A stretch of 64,000 nucleotides of DNA. Source: Streptococcus sp. Marseille-Q5986 (GTDB taxonomy: Bacteria > Bacillota > Bacilli > Lactobacillales > Streptococcaceae). Both the position numbers and the translations under genes were made by a program. Under the pieces are notes generated by a model that was not told the DNA's origin, made no database searches, and saw only the letters and a list, made by a program, of their open reading frames with translations. The stretch's first letter is position 1. Each line of letters starts with the position of its first letter. Location of the stretch: the NCBI RefSeq assembly GCF_946902915.1, contig NZ_CAMPPY010000001.1:372001-436000 (forward strand), read 5' to 3'. Below, piece after piece: positions 30,676-39,009 of this stretch.

Positions 30676-30701
30676 AAAGCCTAGGATTCCTAGGCTTTTT
30701 T
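30676..30701 (+). terminator. Rho-independent terminator after gpmA
   Basis: AAAGCCTAGG pairs with CCTAGGCTTT around ATT, followed by more T. Confidence 0.9.
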
Positions 30702-30787
30702 GTATCTAAGTTTAAAAAAGACGATTTAGCAAATTGAAAAAGTATGAAATGAGAGGATATAGCTTATGATGTAGTGGGTTGTATGAT

Positions 30788-31360
30788 TTAATCTTCTTTT
30801 GATTCGTAGCGCCAGTATTCGTAGTTATAGGTTGATAAAATTATATCCGTGATTTCTTCCGATTCTTCTTGAGCTCCCCCAGCAATCCAAAGAGAAATAA
30901 TCCCTTCAATACTTGATAAGAAGATTTCCAAAGCATATTTGTGAGGAATTTGGAAGTTTTCTGATAAGAAATGATGAGTCGTTTCTTTTTGATTTTCACT
31001 TAGAATAATGTTACTCAGAAATTCACGAATTGCATCACGAAAGTCTATGTAATGACTTTGGGACAAGGCGTTGATAAGGCGTTTGTTAGAACGTAATATA
31101 TAAAAGTTCGCTAACATAAATTTTCTAGGCGATTCTCTTTCTTTTTCTAAAAAAATGTAGAGCTGGGAAATGATCTCACTTCTAAAACTCTCATTCATTT
31201 GATATTTGTCTTCATAGTGTAGATAGAAAGTTCCCCTATTAATTCCTGCCCGTTTGCAAAGCTTACTAATTGATATATTTTCAAATTTCTCCTCTGATAG
31301 CAACTGAATCAAAGCTTCTTTGATGTCTTCCTTAGTAGTAGTTTTTCGTTTCTGAACCAT
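30788..31360 (-). CDS. TetR/AcrR-family transcriptional regulator
   Basis: The 190-residue protein has a typical N-terminal TetR helix-turn-helix (about 10-55, with ISKLCKRAGINRGTFYLHYEDKYQM) and an all-helical C-terminal ligand domain resembling the TetR_C_8 type. It is divergent from an ABC transporter operon. Two palindromes in the 140-base divergent gap are natural operators. It probably represses the transporter and itself and is released by a toxic compound or peptide; the ligand is unknown. Confidence 0.9.
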   Translation of the reverse strand: MVQKRKTTTKEDIKEALIQLLSEEKFENISISKLCKRAGINRGTFYLHYEDKYQMNESFRSEIISQLYIFLEKERESPRKFMLANFYILRSNKRLINALSQSHYIDFRDAIREFLSNIILSENQKETTHHFLSENFQIPHKYALEIFLSSIEGIISLWIAGGAQEESEEITDIILSTYNYEYWRYESKED

Positions 31361-31377
31361 TTCTCTTCCTTTTTCTT

Positions 31378-31398
31378 AAATCAACACTTTGTTGATTT
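31378..31398. promoter_or_regulatory. TetR operator 1
   Basis: A perfect palindrome with half-sites AAATCAACA and TGTTGATTT around CTT. It lies just upstream of the TetR gene's ribosome site, so binding would give autoregulation. Confidence 0.75.
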
Positions 31399-31405
31399 TT
31401 GATTA

Positions 31406-31434
31406 TTGCTTTTTGACTTAGTCAATTATATAAT
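31406..31434 (+). promoter_or_regulatory. Promoter of the ABC transporter operon
   Basis: TTGCTT and TATAAT are spaced by 17 bases. The spacer contains a third small palindrome (TTGACT and AGTCAA around T), and TetR-type operators flank the promoter on both sides. Confidence 0.65.
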
Positions 31435-31447
31435 AGTAGTGATTTAG

Positions 31448-31466
31448 AATCAACACCTTGTTGATT
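31448..31466. promoter_or_regulatory. TetR operator 2
   Basis: A palindrome with half-sites AATCAACA and TGTTGATT around CCT, nearly identical to operator 1. It starts 13 bases after the -10 box, so a bound repressor would block transcription of the ABC genes. Confidence 0.75.
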
Positions 31467-31500
31467 TAAGAAAACGAGCTTTGAAAAGGAGATAAATGAT

Positions 31501-32202
31501 ATGGCTTATATTGAAATGAAACACAGCTACAAGTGTTACCAGGTTGGGGATACGGAGATTGTGGCTAATCGTGATGTGAATTTTGAAATTGAAAAGGGGG
31601 AGCTGGTTATTATCCTTGGCGCTTCAGGTGCTGGAAAATCAACCGTTCTCAATCTCCTAGGAGGTATGGATACCAATGATGAGGGGGAGATTTGGATTGA
31701 TGGTGCCAATATTGCTAACTACACTTCACACCAACGAACAAATTATCGTCGTGAAGATGTAGGATTTGTTTTTCAATTTTACAATCTGGTCTCTAATCTG
31801 ACAGCCAAGGAAAACGTGGAGTTGGCCTCAGAAATCGTAGCGGATGCCCTAGATCCAGAGCAAGTGCTCAAAGATGTAGGGCTAGGTCATCGCCTGAATA
31901 ACTTTCCAGCACAGCTTTCTGGAGGGGAGCAACAGCGAGTTTCCATCGCACGGGCAGTAGCCAAAAATCCTAAAATCCTCCTTTGTGATGAACCGACAGG
32001 TGCCTTGGATTATCAGACGGGGAAGCAAGTCTTGAAGATTCTCCAAGACATGTCTCGTCAAAAAGGAGCGACGGTGATTATCGTGACCCACAATGGCGCG
32101 CTAGCTCCTATTGCAGATCGTGTGATTCATATGCGTGATGCTACGGTTAAGAGCATGACGATCAATGAGCATCCGCAGGATATTGATACATTGGAGTATT
32201 AG
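31501..32202 (+). CDS. ABC transporter ATPase (MacB/LolD type)
   Basis: The 233-residue ATPase has Walker [10 protein letters not shown], the Q-loop [14 protein letters not shown], signature [14 protein letters not shown], Walker [13 protein letters not shown] and the switch histidine VTHN. The MacB-type features pair it with the FtsX-like permease that starts 2 bases after its stop. Probable role is export of, or defence against, a peptide, drug or lipid under TetR control. Confidence 0.93.
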   Translation: MAYIEMKHSYKCYQVGDTEIVANRDVNFEIEKGELVIILGASGAGKSTVLNLLGGMDTNDEGEIWIDGANIANYTSHQRTNYRREDVGFVFQFYNLVSNLTAKENVELASEIVADALDPEQVLKDVGLGHRLNNFPAQLSGGEQQRVSIARAVAKNPKILLCDEPTGALDYQTGKQVLKILQDMSRQKGATVIIVTHNGALAPIADRVIHMRDATVKSMTINEHPQDIDTLEY

Positions 32203-32203
32203 C

Positions 32204-34903
32204 ATGAAAAAAACATATCGGAAAGACTTACTCCAGTCGGTAACTGCTTCTAAGGGGCGTTTTGTTTCTATCTTGACCTTGATGATGCTGGGTTCCCTGG
32301 CCCTAGTAGGTCTTAAAGTAGCCAGTCCAAATATGGAACGTACGGCAGGGGATTATCTCCGTAAAGCCAATACCCTGGCTCTGGCAGTGATTGCTGATTA
32401 TGGCTTGGATAAAGAGGACCAAGACGAACTAAAGACTCTTCAAGGAGCAAGTGTTGAGTTTGGCTATATGGCAGATCTAACCGTTGAAAATAGTGAAGAA
32501 GCGGTTCGACTTTCTTCCAAACCAGAGAGCATTTCAACCTTCCAAGTGACGGAAGGTCGACTGCCAGAAGCTAATGAGGAAATTGCCTTGGCTGATTTCT
32601 GGAAAGACCGCTATCAGATTGGGCAGACCATTACCTTTACTAAGAAAGAAGAAAAGTCCGTCCTAAAATCCCAAACTTTCACAATTACTGGATTTGTTCA
32701 GTCGGGTGAAATTCTTTCTAAAGAAGATTTAGGAAGTGCTAGTAGTGGAAATGGAACTTTGGCTGGTTATGGAGTGATTTTACCCAGTCAGTTTGATACA
32801 GAAGTCTACAGTATTGCGCGTGTGAGCTATGATGATTTAAAAAATCTGGATGCTTTTTCATCAGATTATAAGAGAAAACGAACCCAACACCAGGAAGAAT
32901 TGCAAGACTTACTTGCCGATAATGGTCAAAAAAGATTGGCAAGTATCAAAGCAAATGGGCAAAAGAGCTTGGAAGATGGAAAAGAGCAGCTTCAAACAGC
33001 TGAAAGTAAGCTTCAAAAAGGAAAGAGTCAGTTAGAACAGGCTGAAAGTCGATTGAAAATCCAAGAAGAACAAGTGACCGCTTTGCCTGAGCCTCAAAAG
33101 AGTCAAATCAAGGAGCAATTGACAAAAGCTAAGGAGGAATTGGCTACAGAAAAAGAAAAACTGGCTCAGACAGAGAGTAATCTAGCCAAGGAAAAAGAGC
33201 AGCTTGAACAGCGTCAGAAAGAGCTTGATGAACTGGTAGAGCCGAAATACCACGTATACAATCGCCAAACCATGCCAGGTGGTCAAGGCTACCTCATGTA
33301 CAGCAATGCATCTTCAAGCATTCGTTCAGTCGGGAATATCTTCCCAGTGGTGCTTTATATGGTCGCTGCAATGGTGACCTTTACAACAATGACTCGCTTT
33401 GTGGATGAAGAACGTACCAATGCCGGTATTTTCAAGGCCCTAGGTTACCGGAATCAAGATATAATTGCCAAGTTTGTCCTCTATGGTTTTCTTGCAGGAA
33501 CTGTAGGAACCATTTTAGGAACGCTTCTAGGACATTATCTTCTTGCAGGAGTGATTTCAGATGTTATAACTGCTGGGATGGTCGTTGGGAAAAGTCAGGA
33601 GTATTTCTACTGGTCTTATAGCCTCCTTGCCCTAGCCTTGAGTTGGGTATCCAGTGTCTTGCCGGCTTACTTGGTTGCACGAAGGGAACTACACGATGAA
33701 GCAGCCCAACTCTTACTTCCCAAACTTCCCGTTAAAGGATCAAAGATTTTGCTGGAGCGCTTGAGCTTTATTTGGAGTCGTCTGAGCTTCACTCATAAGG
33801 TCACGGCGCGAAATATTTTCCGATATAAGCAACGGATGTTGATGACCATTTTTGGAGTTGCCGGCTCGGTGGCTCTCTTATTTGCAGGTCTTGGCATTCA
33901 GTCTTCTGTAGGACGAGTCTCTGAGCGTCAATTTGAACAAATCCAGCAATACCAGATGATTGTAGCAGAAAAAAGCAGTGCCAGTGAGCAAGAAAAAGCA
34001 GATCTAGAAAATGCCTTGCAAGCTGAATCTATCCATGCTTCTCAAAAGATTTACTCAAAATCCATTGAAAAAGATTTTAAAGGAAAAGCAGGACTTCAAA
34101 CCATCACCATGATGGTTACTAGTGGAGAAGACTTCAAGCCTTTTATCACATTAGAGGAAAATGGGCGAGAGGTGCAAGTCACTGATGGAGCGGTCGTGAG
34201 TCAAAAATTAGCCCAACTAGTAGGTGTTAGGGTTGGGGATAAGCTGGAGCTTGATGGGAAGGAAATCAAGGTCGCGGCTATTTCTGAAAACTATGTTGGA
34301 CACTTTGTTTATCTCAACAGAGCGACTTACGAACAAGTCTACGGCACTAGTCCACAAGACAATACCTACCTAGTAAAATTAAAAGATCCAACACCTTCCA
34401 ATATCGAGAAAGAAGCGGCTAGATTCATGGGAAAAGCTGCTGTTTCTGGGGTCGTCCAAAATGCGACAGCCATCCATCTCTTTGAATCCGTGGCTAGTTC
34501 GCTCAATAAAACCATGGCCATCCTTGTCCTTGTTTCCGTTTTACTAGCCATTGTCATTCTCTACAATCTCACCAATATCAATGTAGCAGAACGTATCCGT
34601 GAACTTTCCACTATCAAGGTTCTCGGTTTCCACAATAAAGAAGTGACCCTCTATATCTACCGCGAGACCATAGTGTTATCCCTTGTGGGGATTGTTCTAG
34701 GTTTGGTAGCAGGCTACTATTTACATCAATTTTTGATACAAATGATTTCACCTGCCACCATACTTTTTTATCCACGAGTCAGCTGGGAAGTCTATGCTCT
34801 TCCAATCGTCGCAGTGACTGTAATCTTAGCCTTACTGGGCCTCTTTGTCAATCACCACTTAAGAAAAGTGGATATGCTCGAAGCCCTGAAATCAGTAGAG
34901 TAA
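32204..34903 (+). CDS. FtsX-like ABC transporter permease with coiled-coil ectodomain
   Basis: The start at 32204 (MKKTYRKDLLQSV) follows the ATPase stop immediately; the frame is open 13 codons further upstream inside the ATPase gene, but that start is unlikely. The 899-residue protein has an N-terminal membrane segment (about 18-40), a MacB_PCD-like external domain, a long charged coiled coil (about 245-345, KSLEDGKEQL to KELDEL), and two FtsX domains with four-helix sets near 375-520 and 780-890. This is the large DUF214-type permease architecture found in Firmicute mechanotransmission or lipoprotein-like systems. Substrate unknown. Confidence 0.9.
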   Translation: MKKTYRKDLLQSVTASKGRFVSILTLMMLGSLALVGLKVASPNMERTAGDYLRKANTLALAVIADYGLDKEDQDELKTLQGASVEFGYMADLTVENSEEAVRLSSKPESISTFQVTEGRLPEANEEIALADFWKDRYQIGQTITFTKKEEKSVLKSQTFTITGFVQSGEILSKEDLGSASSGNGTLAGYGVILPSQFDTEVYSIARVSYDDLKNLDAFSSDYKRKRTQHQEELQDLLADNGQKRLASIKANGQKSLEDGKEQLQTAESKLQKGKSQLEQAESRLKIQEEQVTALPEPQKSQIKEQLTKAKEELATEKEKLAQTESNLAKEKEQLEQRQKELDELVEPKYHVYNRQTMPGGQGYLMYSNASSSIRSVGNIFPVVLYMVAAMVTFTTMTRFVDEERTNAGIFKALGYRNQDIIAKFVLYGFLAGTVGTILGTLLGHYLLAGVISDVITAGMVVGKSQEYFYWSYSLLALALSWVSSVLPAYLVARRELHDEAAQLLLPKLPVKGSKILLERLSFIWSRLSFTHKVTARNIFRYKQRMLMTIFGVAGSVALLFAGLGIQSSVGRVSERQFEQIQQYQMIVAEKSSASEQEKADLENALQAESIHASQKIYSKSIEKDFKGKAGLQTITMMVTSGEDFKPFITLEENGREVQVTDGAVVSQKLAQLVGVRVGDKLELDGKEIKVAAISENYVGHFVYLNRATYEQVYGTSPQDNTYLVKLKDPTPSNIEKEAARFMGKAAVSGVVQNATAIHLFESVASSLNKTMAILVLVSVLLAIVILYNLTNINVAERIRELSTIKVLGFHNKEVTLYIYRETIVLSLVGIVLGLVAGYYLHQFLIQMISPATILFYPRVSWEVYALPIVAVTVILALLGLFVNHHLRKVDMLEALKSVE

Positions 34904-34928
34904 GTCAAGTTTTTAAACAGTAAATCAG

Positions 34929-35047
34929 TTGACAAAGTCCCTGCTTCTTGGTAGAATAAGAACTGTCGTAAAGACAAATAACTTCTTCTTGGTTGCAGGC
35001 ATGCCAACCTGTCACTCGGATGAAGCCAAATAAAAAGGAGAAACATC
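34929..35047 (+). promoter_or_regulatory. rpsO promoter and S15 leader
   Basis: TTGACA (34929-34934) and TAGAAT (34952-34957) are spaced by 17 bases. The leader to the ATG contains GGTTG/CAACC hairpin potential and a GAAGCC segment near the ribosome site, in keeping with known S15 autoregulatory leaders. I did not match it to a particular leader class. Confidence 0.6.
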
Positions 35048-35317
35048 ATGGCAATCTCAAAAGAGAAAAAAAATGAAATCATTGCGCAATATGCACGTCA
35101 CGAAGGTGATACAGGTTCAGTAGAGGTTCAAGTTGCTGTCCTTACTTGGGAAATCAACCACCTTAACGAACACATCAAACAACACAAAAAAGACCACGCT
35201 ACATACCGTGGATTGATGAAGAAAATCGGTCGCCGTCGTAACTTGCTTGCATACTTGCGTAAAAACGATGTTAACCGTTACCGTGAGTTGATCAACTCTC
35301 TAGGACTTCGTCGCTAA
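35048..35317 (+). CDS. rpsO: 30S ribosomal protein S15
   Basis: The 89-residue protein has the S15 helical layout, with [32 protein letters not shown] and [13 protein letters not shown]. It binds 16S rRNA in the central domain of the small subunit. SD AAAAGGAG lies before ATG. The coding bias is very strong. Confidence 0.98.
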   Translation: MAISKEKKNEIIAQYARHEGDTGSVEVQVAVLTWEINHLNEHIKQHKKDHATYRGLMKKIGRRRNLLAYLRKNDVNRYRELINSLGLRR

Positions 35318-35419
35318 TCTGCCTTATTTTCCACTTACATTGCGTTGTCACCTTACCTCGATATACTCAAGTATAATCTTCGGTTACGGTTCCTAGCACT
35401 GTAAGGTAAAATAAACCAG

Positions 35420-35446
35420 ATCTTCTCCCTTCGGGGAGATTTTTTT
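35420..35446 (+). terminator. rpsO terminator
   Basis: TCTCCC and GGGAGA pair around a TTCG tetraloop, followed by seven T. An identical copy lies at 35731-35757 in repeat unit B. Confidence 0.9.
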
Positions 35447-35626
35447 GTTTCACTGAAAGTTTCGTACAACCTTTGCCTCGTCGCCTAGTCTATAAACGGT
35501 TTATCCAGCAGGAATCATGATGCTAAGGGCGTAAGAAATCCGTATGAAAATAGGGAAAGGACATAGTGTTCGATGAGTGCAAGGAGTTTCATCTTTTTCA
35601 CTAGGATTTTATCCCAATCTCAAATC

Positions 35627-35652
35627 AGCTCTCTAATTTTAGAGGGCTTTTT
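35627..35652 (+). terminator. Second terminator-like hairpin of the repeat unit
   Basis: AGCTCTCTAA pairs with TTAGAGGGCT, followed by T residues. Related copies are at 35938-35963 (diverged) and 36967-36992 (identical). Confidence 0.75.
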
Positions 35653-35654
35653 AT

Positions 35655-35965
35655 GTTGTCACTTTACCTCGATATACTCAAATATAATCTTCGGTTACAG
35701 TTTCTAGCACTGTAAGGTAAAATAAACCAGATCTTCTCCCTTCGGGGAGATTTTTTTGTTTCACTGAAAGTTTCGTACAACCTTTGCCTCGTCGCCTAGT
35801 CTATAAACGGTTTATCCAGCAGGAATCATGATGCTAAGGGCGTAAGAAATCCGTATGAAAATAGGGAAAGGACATAGTGTTCGATGAGTGCAAGGAGTTT
35901 CATCTTTTTCACTAGGATTTTAGCCTGGGTTCAAATCAGCTCTCTGACTTCAGAGGGCTTTTTCA
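35655..35965 (+). repeat. rpsO trailer repeat unit B
   Basis: Tandem copy of unit A with only scattered differences over most of its length but a diverged last 50 bases. Tandem duplication with later divergence at the junction to the cadmium cassette explains it best. Confidence 0.85.
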
Positions 35966-35967
35966 TT

Positions 35968-36101
35968 GAGGTTTTATCGGTTACAATTTTGGAGACTACA
36001 AAAACCTCAAATGGTATCAGCTAATTACACCATAAAGGTGCGCAGCTACTCGGCTTGAAAAGCCGAGTAGCTGTATGCAACCCCCCTCGGAGAGCCCACA
36101 C
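35968..36101. other. Left end of cadD cassette: two inverted repeats
   Basis: GAGGTTTT and AAAACCTC bracket 35968-36009. A perfect 13-bp stem, CAGCTACTCGGCT with its inverse, occupies 36043-36073 around TGAAA. No ORF is seen. The lack of a T-run argues against a simple terminator; these may be the end structures of an acquired cassette. Confidence 0.55.
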
Positions 36102-36135
36102 TTTACGAAGTAAAGTATAATATGTTATACTTTAC
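36102..36135 (+). promoter_or_regulatory. cadD promoter overlapping a perfect palindrome
   Basis: TTTACG and extended -10 TG-T-TATACT (spacing 18) form a plausible promoter. A perfect palindrome (half-site GTAAAGTATAA, 36110-36120, with its inverse at 36125-36135 around TATG) covers the spacer and -10. This is the layout of a repressor operator. No regulator gene (CadC or CadX) is encoded nearby. Confidence 0.6.
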
Positions 36136-36199
36136 ATGGAAGTAGTCACCGAATTCCAGTTAGAAATTACTTTGTAACTACGTTTTGAGGAGGAGTAAA

Positions 36200-36274
36200 A
36201 TGCTTTCCTATGTTCGAAATTACCCACTAGCGATAGCTAAATTAATGTGTCTGTGCTCTCCTAAAATCTGCTGA
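36200..36274 (+). CDS. Leader peptide upstream of cadD (24 aa, three Cys)
   Basis: ATG at 36200 follows GAGGAGGAG. The 24-codon frame starts MLSYVRNYPLAIAKL and ends in MCLCSPKIC, with a Cys-x-Cys pair and a terminal cysteine. Its stop lies inside the loop of a hairpin whose 3' arm is the cadD ribosome site. This is the typical geometry of translational or transcriptional attenuation. That the cysteines sense metal is only a suggestion. Confidence 0.6.
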   Translation: MLSYVRNYPLAIAKLMCLCSPKIC

Positions 36275-36305
36275 TTTATTACTGACTAATACAGGAGGGT
36301 TTTTT
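36256..36305 (+). promoter_or_regulatory. Attenuator hairpin masking the cadD ribosome site
   Basis: CTCTCCT (36256-36262) pairs with AGGAGGG (36293-36299), the cadD Shine-Dalgarno sequence, with an inner TATTA/TAATA stem; six T follow, immediately before the cadD ATG. The structure could work as a terminator and as an SD-sequestering stem. A ribosome stalled on the last leader codons would cover the 5' arm and free the SD. Confidence 0.6.
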
Positions 36306-36926
36306 ATGGGACAGACAATCATATCTGCTATTGGTGTTTATATTTCCACCAGTATCGATTATTTAATTATTTTATTTATTTTATTTGCACAGCTATCACA
36401 GAATAAACAAAAATGGCATATTTATGCGGGGCAATATCTAGGCACAGGCTTACTTGTAGGGGTGAGTTTAGTTGCTGCTTATGTCGTTAATTTCGTGCCT
36501 GAAGAATGGATGGTTGGATTGCTTGGTTTAATCCCTATCTATTTAGGGATTCGCTTTGCAATTATTGGAGAAGGTGAGGAAGAAGAGGAAGAAGAGGAAG
36601 AAATTATTGAAAGATTAGAACAAAGCAAGGCAAATCAACTGTTTTGGACAGTTACATTGCTGACAATTGCGTCTGGCGGAGATAATTTAGGTATCTATAT
36701 ACCTTATTTTGCTTCATTAGATTGGTCACAGACCCTCGTGGCCTTGCTTGTGTTTGTAATCGGCATAATTATCTTATGCGAGATTAGTCGGGTGTTATCC
36801 TCTATTCCCTTAATATTCGAGACAATTGAAAAATACGAGCGAATCATTGTGCCCTTAGTATTCATTCTACTTGGACTATACATCATGTATGAAAATGGCA
36901 CGATAGAGACTTTTCTGACCGTGTAG
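36306..36926 (+). CDS. cadD: Cadmium resistance transporter, CadD family
   Basis: The 206-residue membrane protein has five or six hydrophobic segments and the CadD signature start (AIGVYISTSIDYLIILFILF). A cytoplasmic loop near residues 84-95 contains a run of glutamates (GEGEEEEEEEEE), likely metal-interacting or a repeat-prone tract. The last segments match the family end VPLVFILLGLYIMYENGT. CadD gives low-level cadmium, sometimes zinc, resistance by efflux. The whole cassette (about 35966-36926) is bracketed by rpsO trailer repeats. Confidence 0.92.
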   Translation: MGQTIISAIGVYISTSIDYLIILFILFAQLSQNKQKWHIYAGQYLGTGLLVGVSLVAAYVVNFVPEEWMVGLLGLIPIYLGIRFAIIGEGEEEEEEEEEIIERLEQSKANQLFWTVTLLTIASGGDNLGIYIPYFASLDWSQTLVALLVFVIGIIILCEISRVLSSIPLIFETIEKYERIIVPLVFILLGLYIMYENGTIETFLTV

Positions 36927-36927
36927 A

Positions 36928-37060
36928 TTTTTTTGTTTCACTAGGATTTTATCCCAATCTCAAATCAGCTCTCTAATTTTAGAGGGCTTTTTATGTTGTC
37001 ACTTTACCTCGATATACTCAAGTATAATCTTCGGTTACGATTATTAGCACTGTATGGAAA
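36928..37060 (+). repeat. rpsO trailer repeat, partial copy C
   Basis: Reproduces the junction of units A and B (GATTTTTTTGTTTCACTAGG and on) up to the GCACTGTA near 37060, where it departs. It skips most of the unit: the sequence passes straight from the TTTCACT after the terminator to the TTTCACT near the unit's end, so a deletion between these short repeats is likely. It flanks the cadmium cassette on the right. Confidence 0.8.
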
Positions 37061-37184
37061 AAACCAACCATAATTTTTCTGATTTTAATTGTATTTTTTC
37101 CATAGCTTGTTACACAGTTGAAAATATGGTATATTTTTTATGAGAATTTTCTGAATTTTTAAGATTCTATCAAAGGAGGTTTGC

Positions 37185-38234
37185 ATGCTTTCCAAATTTT
37201 CTGGAAGCCGATAAGACCAGCAATTTGTGTTACTTTTAGTTATTTTGCTAGGTATTTTAGGGATTTCTCTCTTTCTAGCAGTTTCTATAGGATCCGTTGC
37301 GATTAATCTAGGAGATACCTATCGGATTATTTTGAGCAGGTTGGGATTTCCTCTGGAGATAGGAGAGGTTTCCAAGTCTACTCTTGCCATTGTATGGAAC
37401 ATGAGATTCCCTCGAGTATTGTTAGGTCTGATAGTAGGAGCAGGTCTCTCTATGTGTGGTAGCGTGATGCAGTCTACAGTGAACAACCCCATCGCAGAGC
37501 CTTATGTCTTAGGAATATCCGCGGGTGCAACTCTAGGTGCAACCTTGAGCATCATTCTTGGTTTAAAAGTGATGATTAGCCTTGGAGCTTTTCTTGGAGC
37601 TATTTTGGCAACAATTGCTGTCCTCATCATTGCCTCTATGCAGGGAAGGATGACGACTTCTAGTCTAATCTTATCGGGAACGGTAGTCAACGCTCTTTTT
37701 CTAGCTTTTTCCAACTTTATTATCTCAGTCGGCGCTAATGCGGACAGTGTGATGACCATTAAGTTTTGGACCATGGGTTCGCTTGCAGGGACTACCTGGT
37801 CTGACTTATTCTTACCAACTATAGTAGTAGGAATAGCCTTTCTATTTTTCTCTACTCAGTATCGTGTTTTCAATGCGATGATGATGGGAGATGAGGCTGT
37901 TTTAATTTTGGGAATTCCCTTACGCTTTTATTGGTATCTTTATGTGACCATGGTGGCTGTGCTAACAGCAGTCTTAGTGGCAACCTGTGGGATTATTGGA
38001 TTTGTCGGTCTGATTACTCCACATTTAGCTCGAGGGTTAGTAGGAACGAATTACAAGAGACTTTTTCCTGTTGTAACCTTGCTGGGTGCCCTCTTTGTCA
38101 TCTGGGCAGACGTACTCTCTCGTATCATCATTCCAAACGCAGAGCTTCCTATTGGTATTTTCACAGCCTTGGTAGGTGTTCTCTTCTTTATTATTTACAT
38201 TGTTGGAGGTAGGAGAAGGGAGGTGAGGGTCTGA
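37185..38234 (+). pseudogene. FecCD-type ferric-siderophore permease with early stop
   Basis: ATG at 37185 has an excellent ribosome site (AAAGGAGG), but TAA at 37212-37214 stops the frame after nine codons. The frame stays open beyond it and encodes the full FecCD family protein (about 335 residues) with about ten membrane segments, ARGLVGTNYKRL and LPIGIFTALVG. A GTG at 37227 could allow reinitiation but has no ribosome site. It overlaps none of the following ATPase gene. The lesion is the first of several in this operon. Confidence 0.85.
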
Positions 38235-38235
38235 T

Positions 38236-38990
38236 ATGGACTTGATTTGTCAGGATATCCATTTTGGACTAGGAGAGAAAAAATCCTCAAAGGAGTCTCT
38301 CTTAAGGTTGAGGGGCATCAATTTCACACGATACTAGGACCAAATGGAAGTGGAAAAACCAGTCTACTTAAACTCCTCTATCGTCAGGAAAAGGCGGACA
38401 AAGTCTTGATAAGCCTAGATGGAAAGCCTCTGGAACAATGGACGCTCAAAGAAACAGCCAAGCAAATGGCAGTTGTGACCCAGTTTAACCAATTGCAGTT
38501 TGATTGTACAGTTGAAGAAATCGTCTTGCTGGGAAGAACTCCCCACCTCTCTTTTTTACAGAAGGAAAGGGAAAGGGATTATGCCCTCGTTCAAGATGCT
38601 CTCGTCAAGGTGGATATGCTTGAGAAGAAAACTCGTCTCTATTCGTCTCTGTCAGGGGGAGAGAAACAGCGAGTCTTACTAGCCCGCGCCTTGGCGCAAG
38701 AACCGACTCTCTTGCTCCTTGACGAACCAACCAATCACTTGGGTATCAAGTATCAGCTAGACTTGTTGGCTATTGTGAAAAATCTCAAGGTCAATGTTCT
38801 AGCTGTCCTACATGATATTCAACTTGCTTGTCTCTATTCGGATTATCTCTATCTGATGAAAGAGGGAGAAATCCTTTAGCAAGGGACTCCAAAGGAGACC
38901 ATCACCCCTGAGTCATTGCAAACTGTATACGAAGTTCAAAGTCAAGTGACTTGGACCGAGGACCAGCAAGCCATGATTCACTATTTATAA
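38236..38990 (+). pseudogene. FecE-type ABC ATPase, frameshifted and truncated
   Basis: ATG at 38236 starts a match to the family (MDLICQDIHFG) which shifts frame at the A-run near 38278-38283, where one A seems lost. The continuing frame has Walker A GPNGSGKTS, signature LSGGEKQRVLLARA and Walker B LLLLDEPTNHLG. An in-frame TAG at 38877-38879 then cuts off the last 36 codons (QGTPKETITPESLQTVYEV onward), which remain readable to TAA 38988-38990. Two independent lesions make it a pseudogene. Confidence 0.88.
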
Positions 38991-39009
38991 GAATGAAAAG
39001 GAAAACAAG

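Larger units (their letters stand above)
35344..35654 (+). repeat. rpsO trailer repeat unit A
   Basis: A 311-base unit beginning at GTTGTCAC and running to the next GTTGTCAC. It holds two terminator-like hairpins (35420-35446 with a TTCG tetraloop and seven T; 35627-35652). No ORF with a ribosome site is seen in it. Copy B follows directly. Confidence 0.85.

Noticed and set aside
35344..35965. Tandem repeat considered as a CRISPR array or rRNA/tRNA spacer.
   Set aside because: Only two long units without spacers; no tRNA or rRNA folds seen; terminators explain the structure.
36043..36073. 13-bp perfect hairpin considered as a terminator.
   Set aside because: No T-run on either side; kept as an unassigned inverted repeat of the cadmium cassette.
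37931..38212. 93-codon plus-strand frame inside the FecCD permease.
   Set aside because: Out-of-frame shadow; the main frame encodes clear permease motifs.
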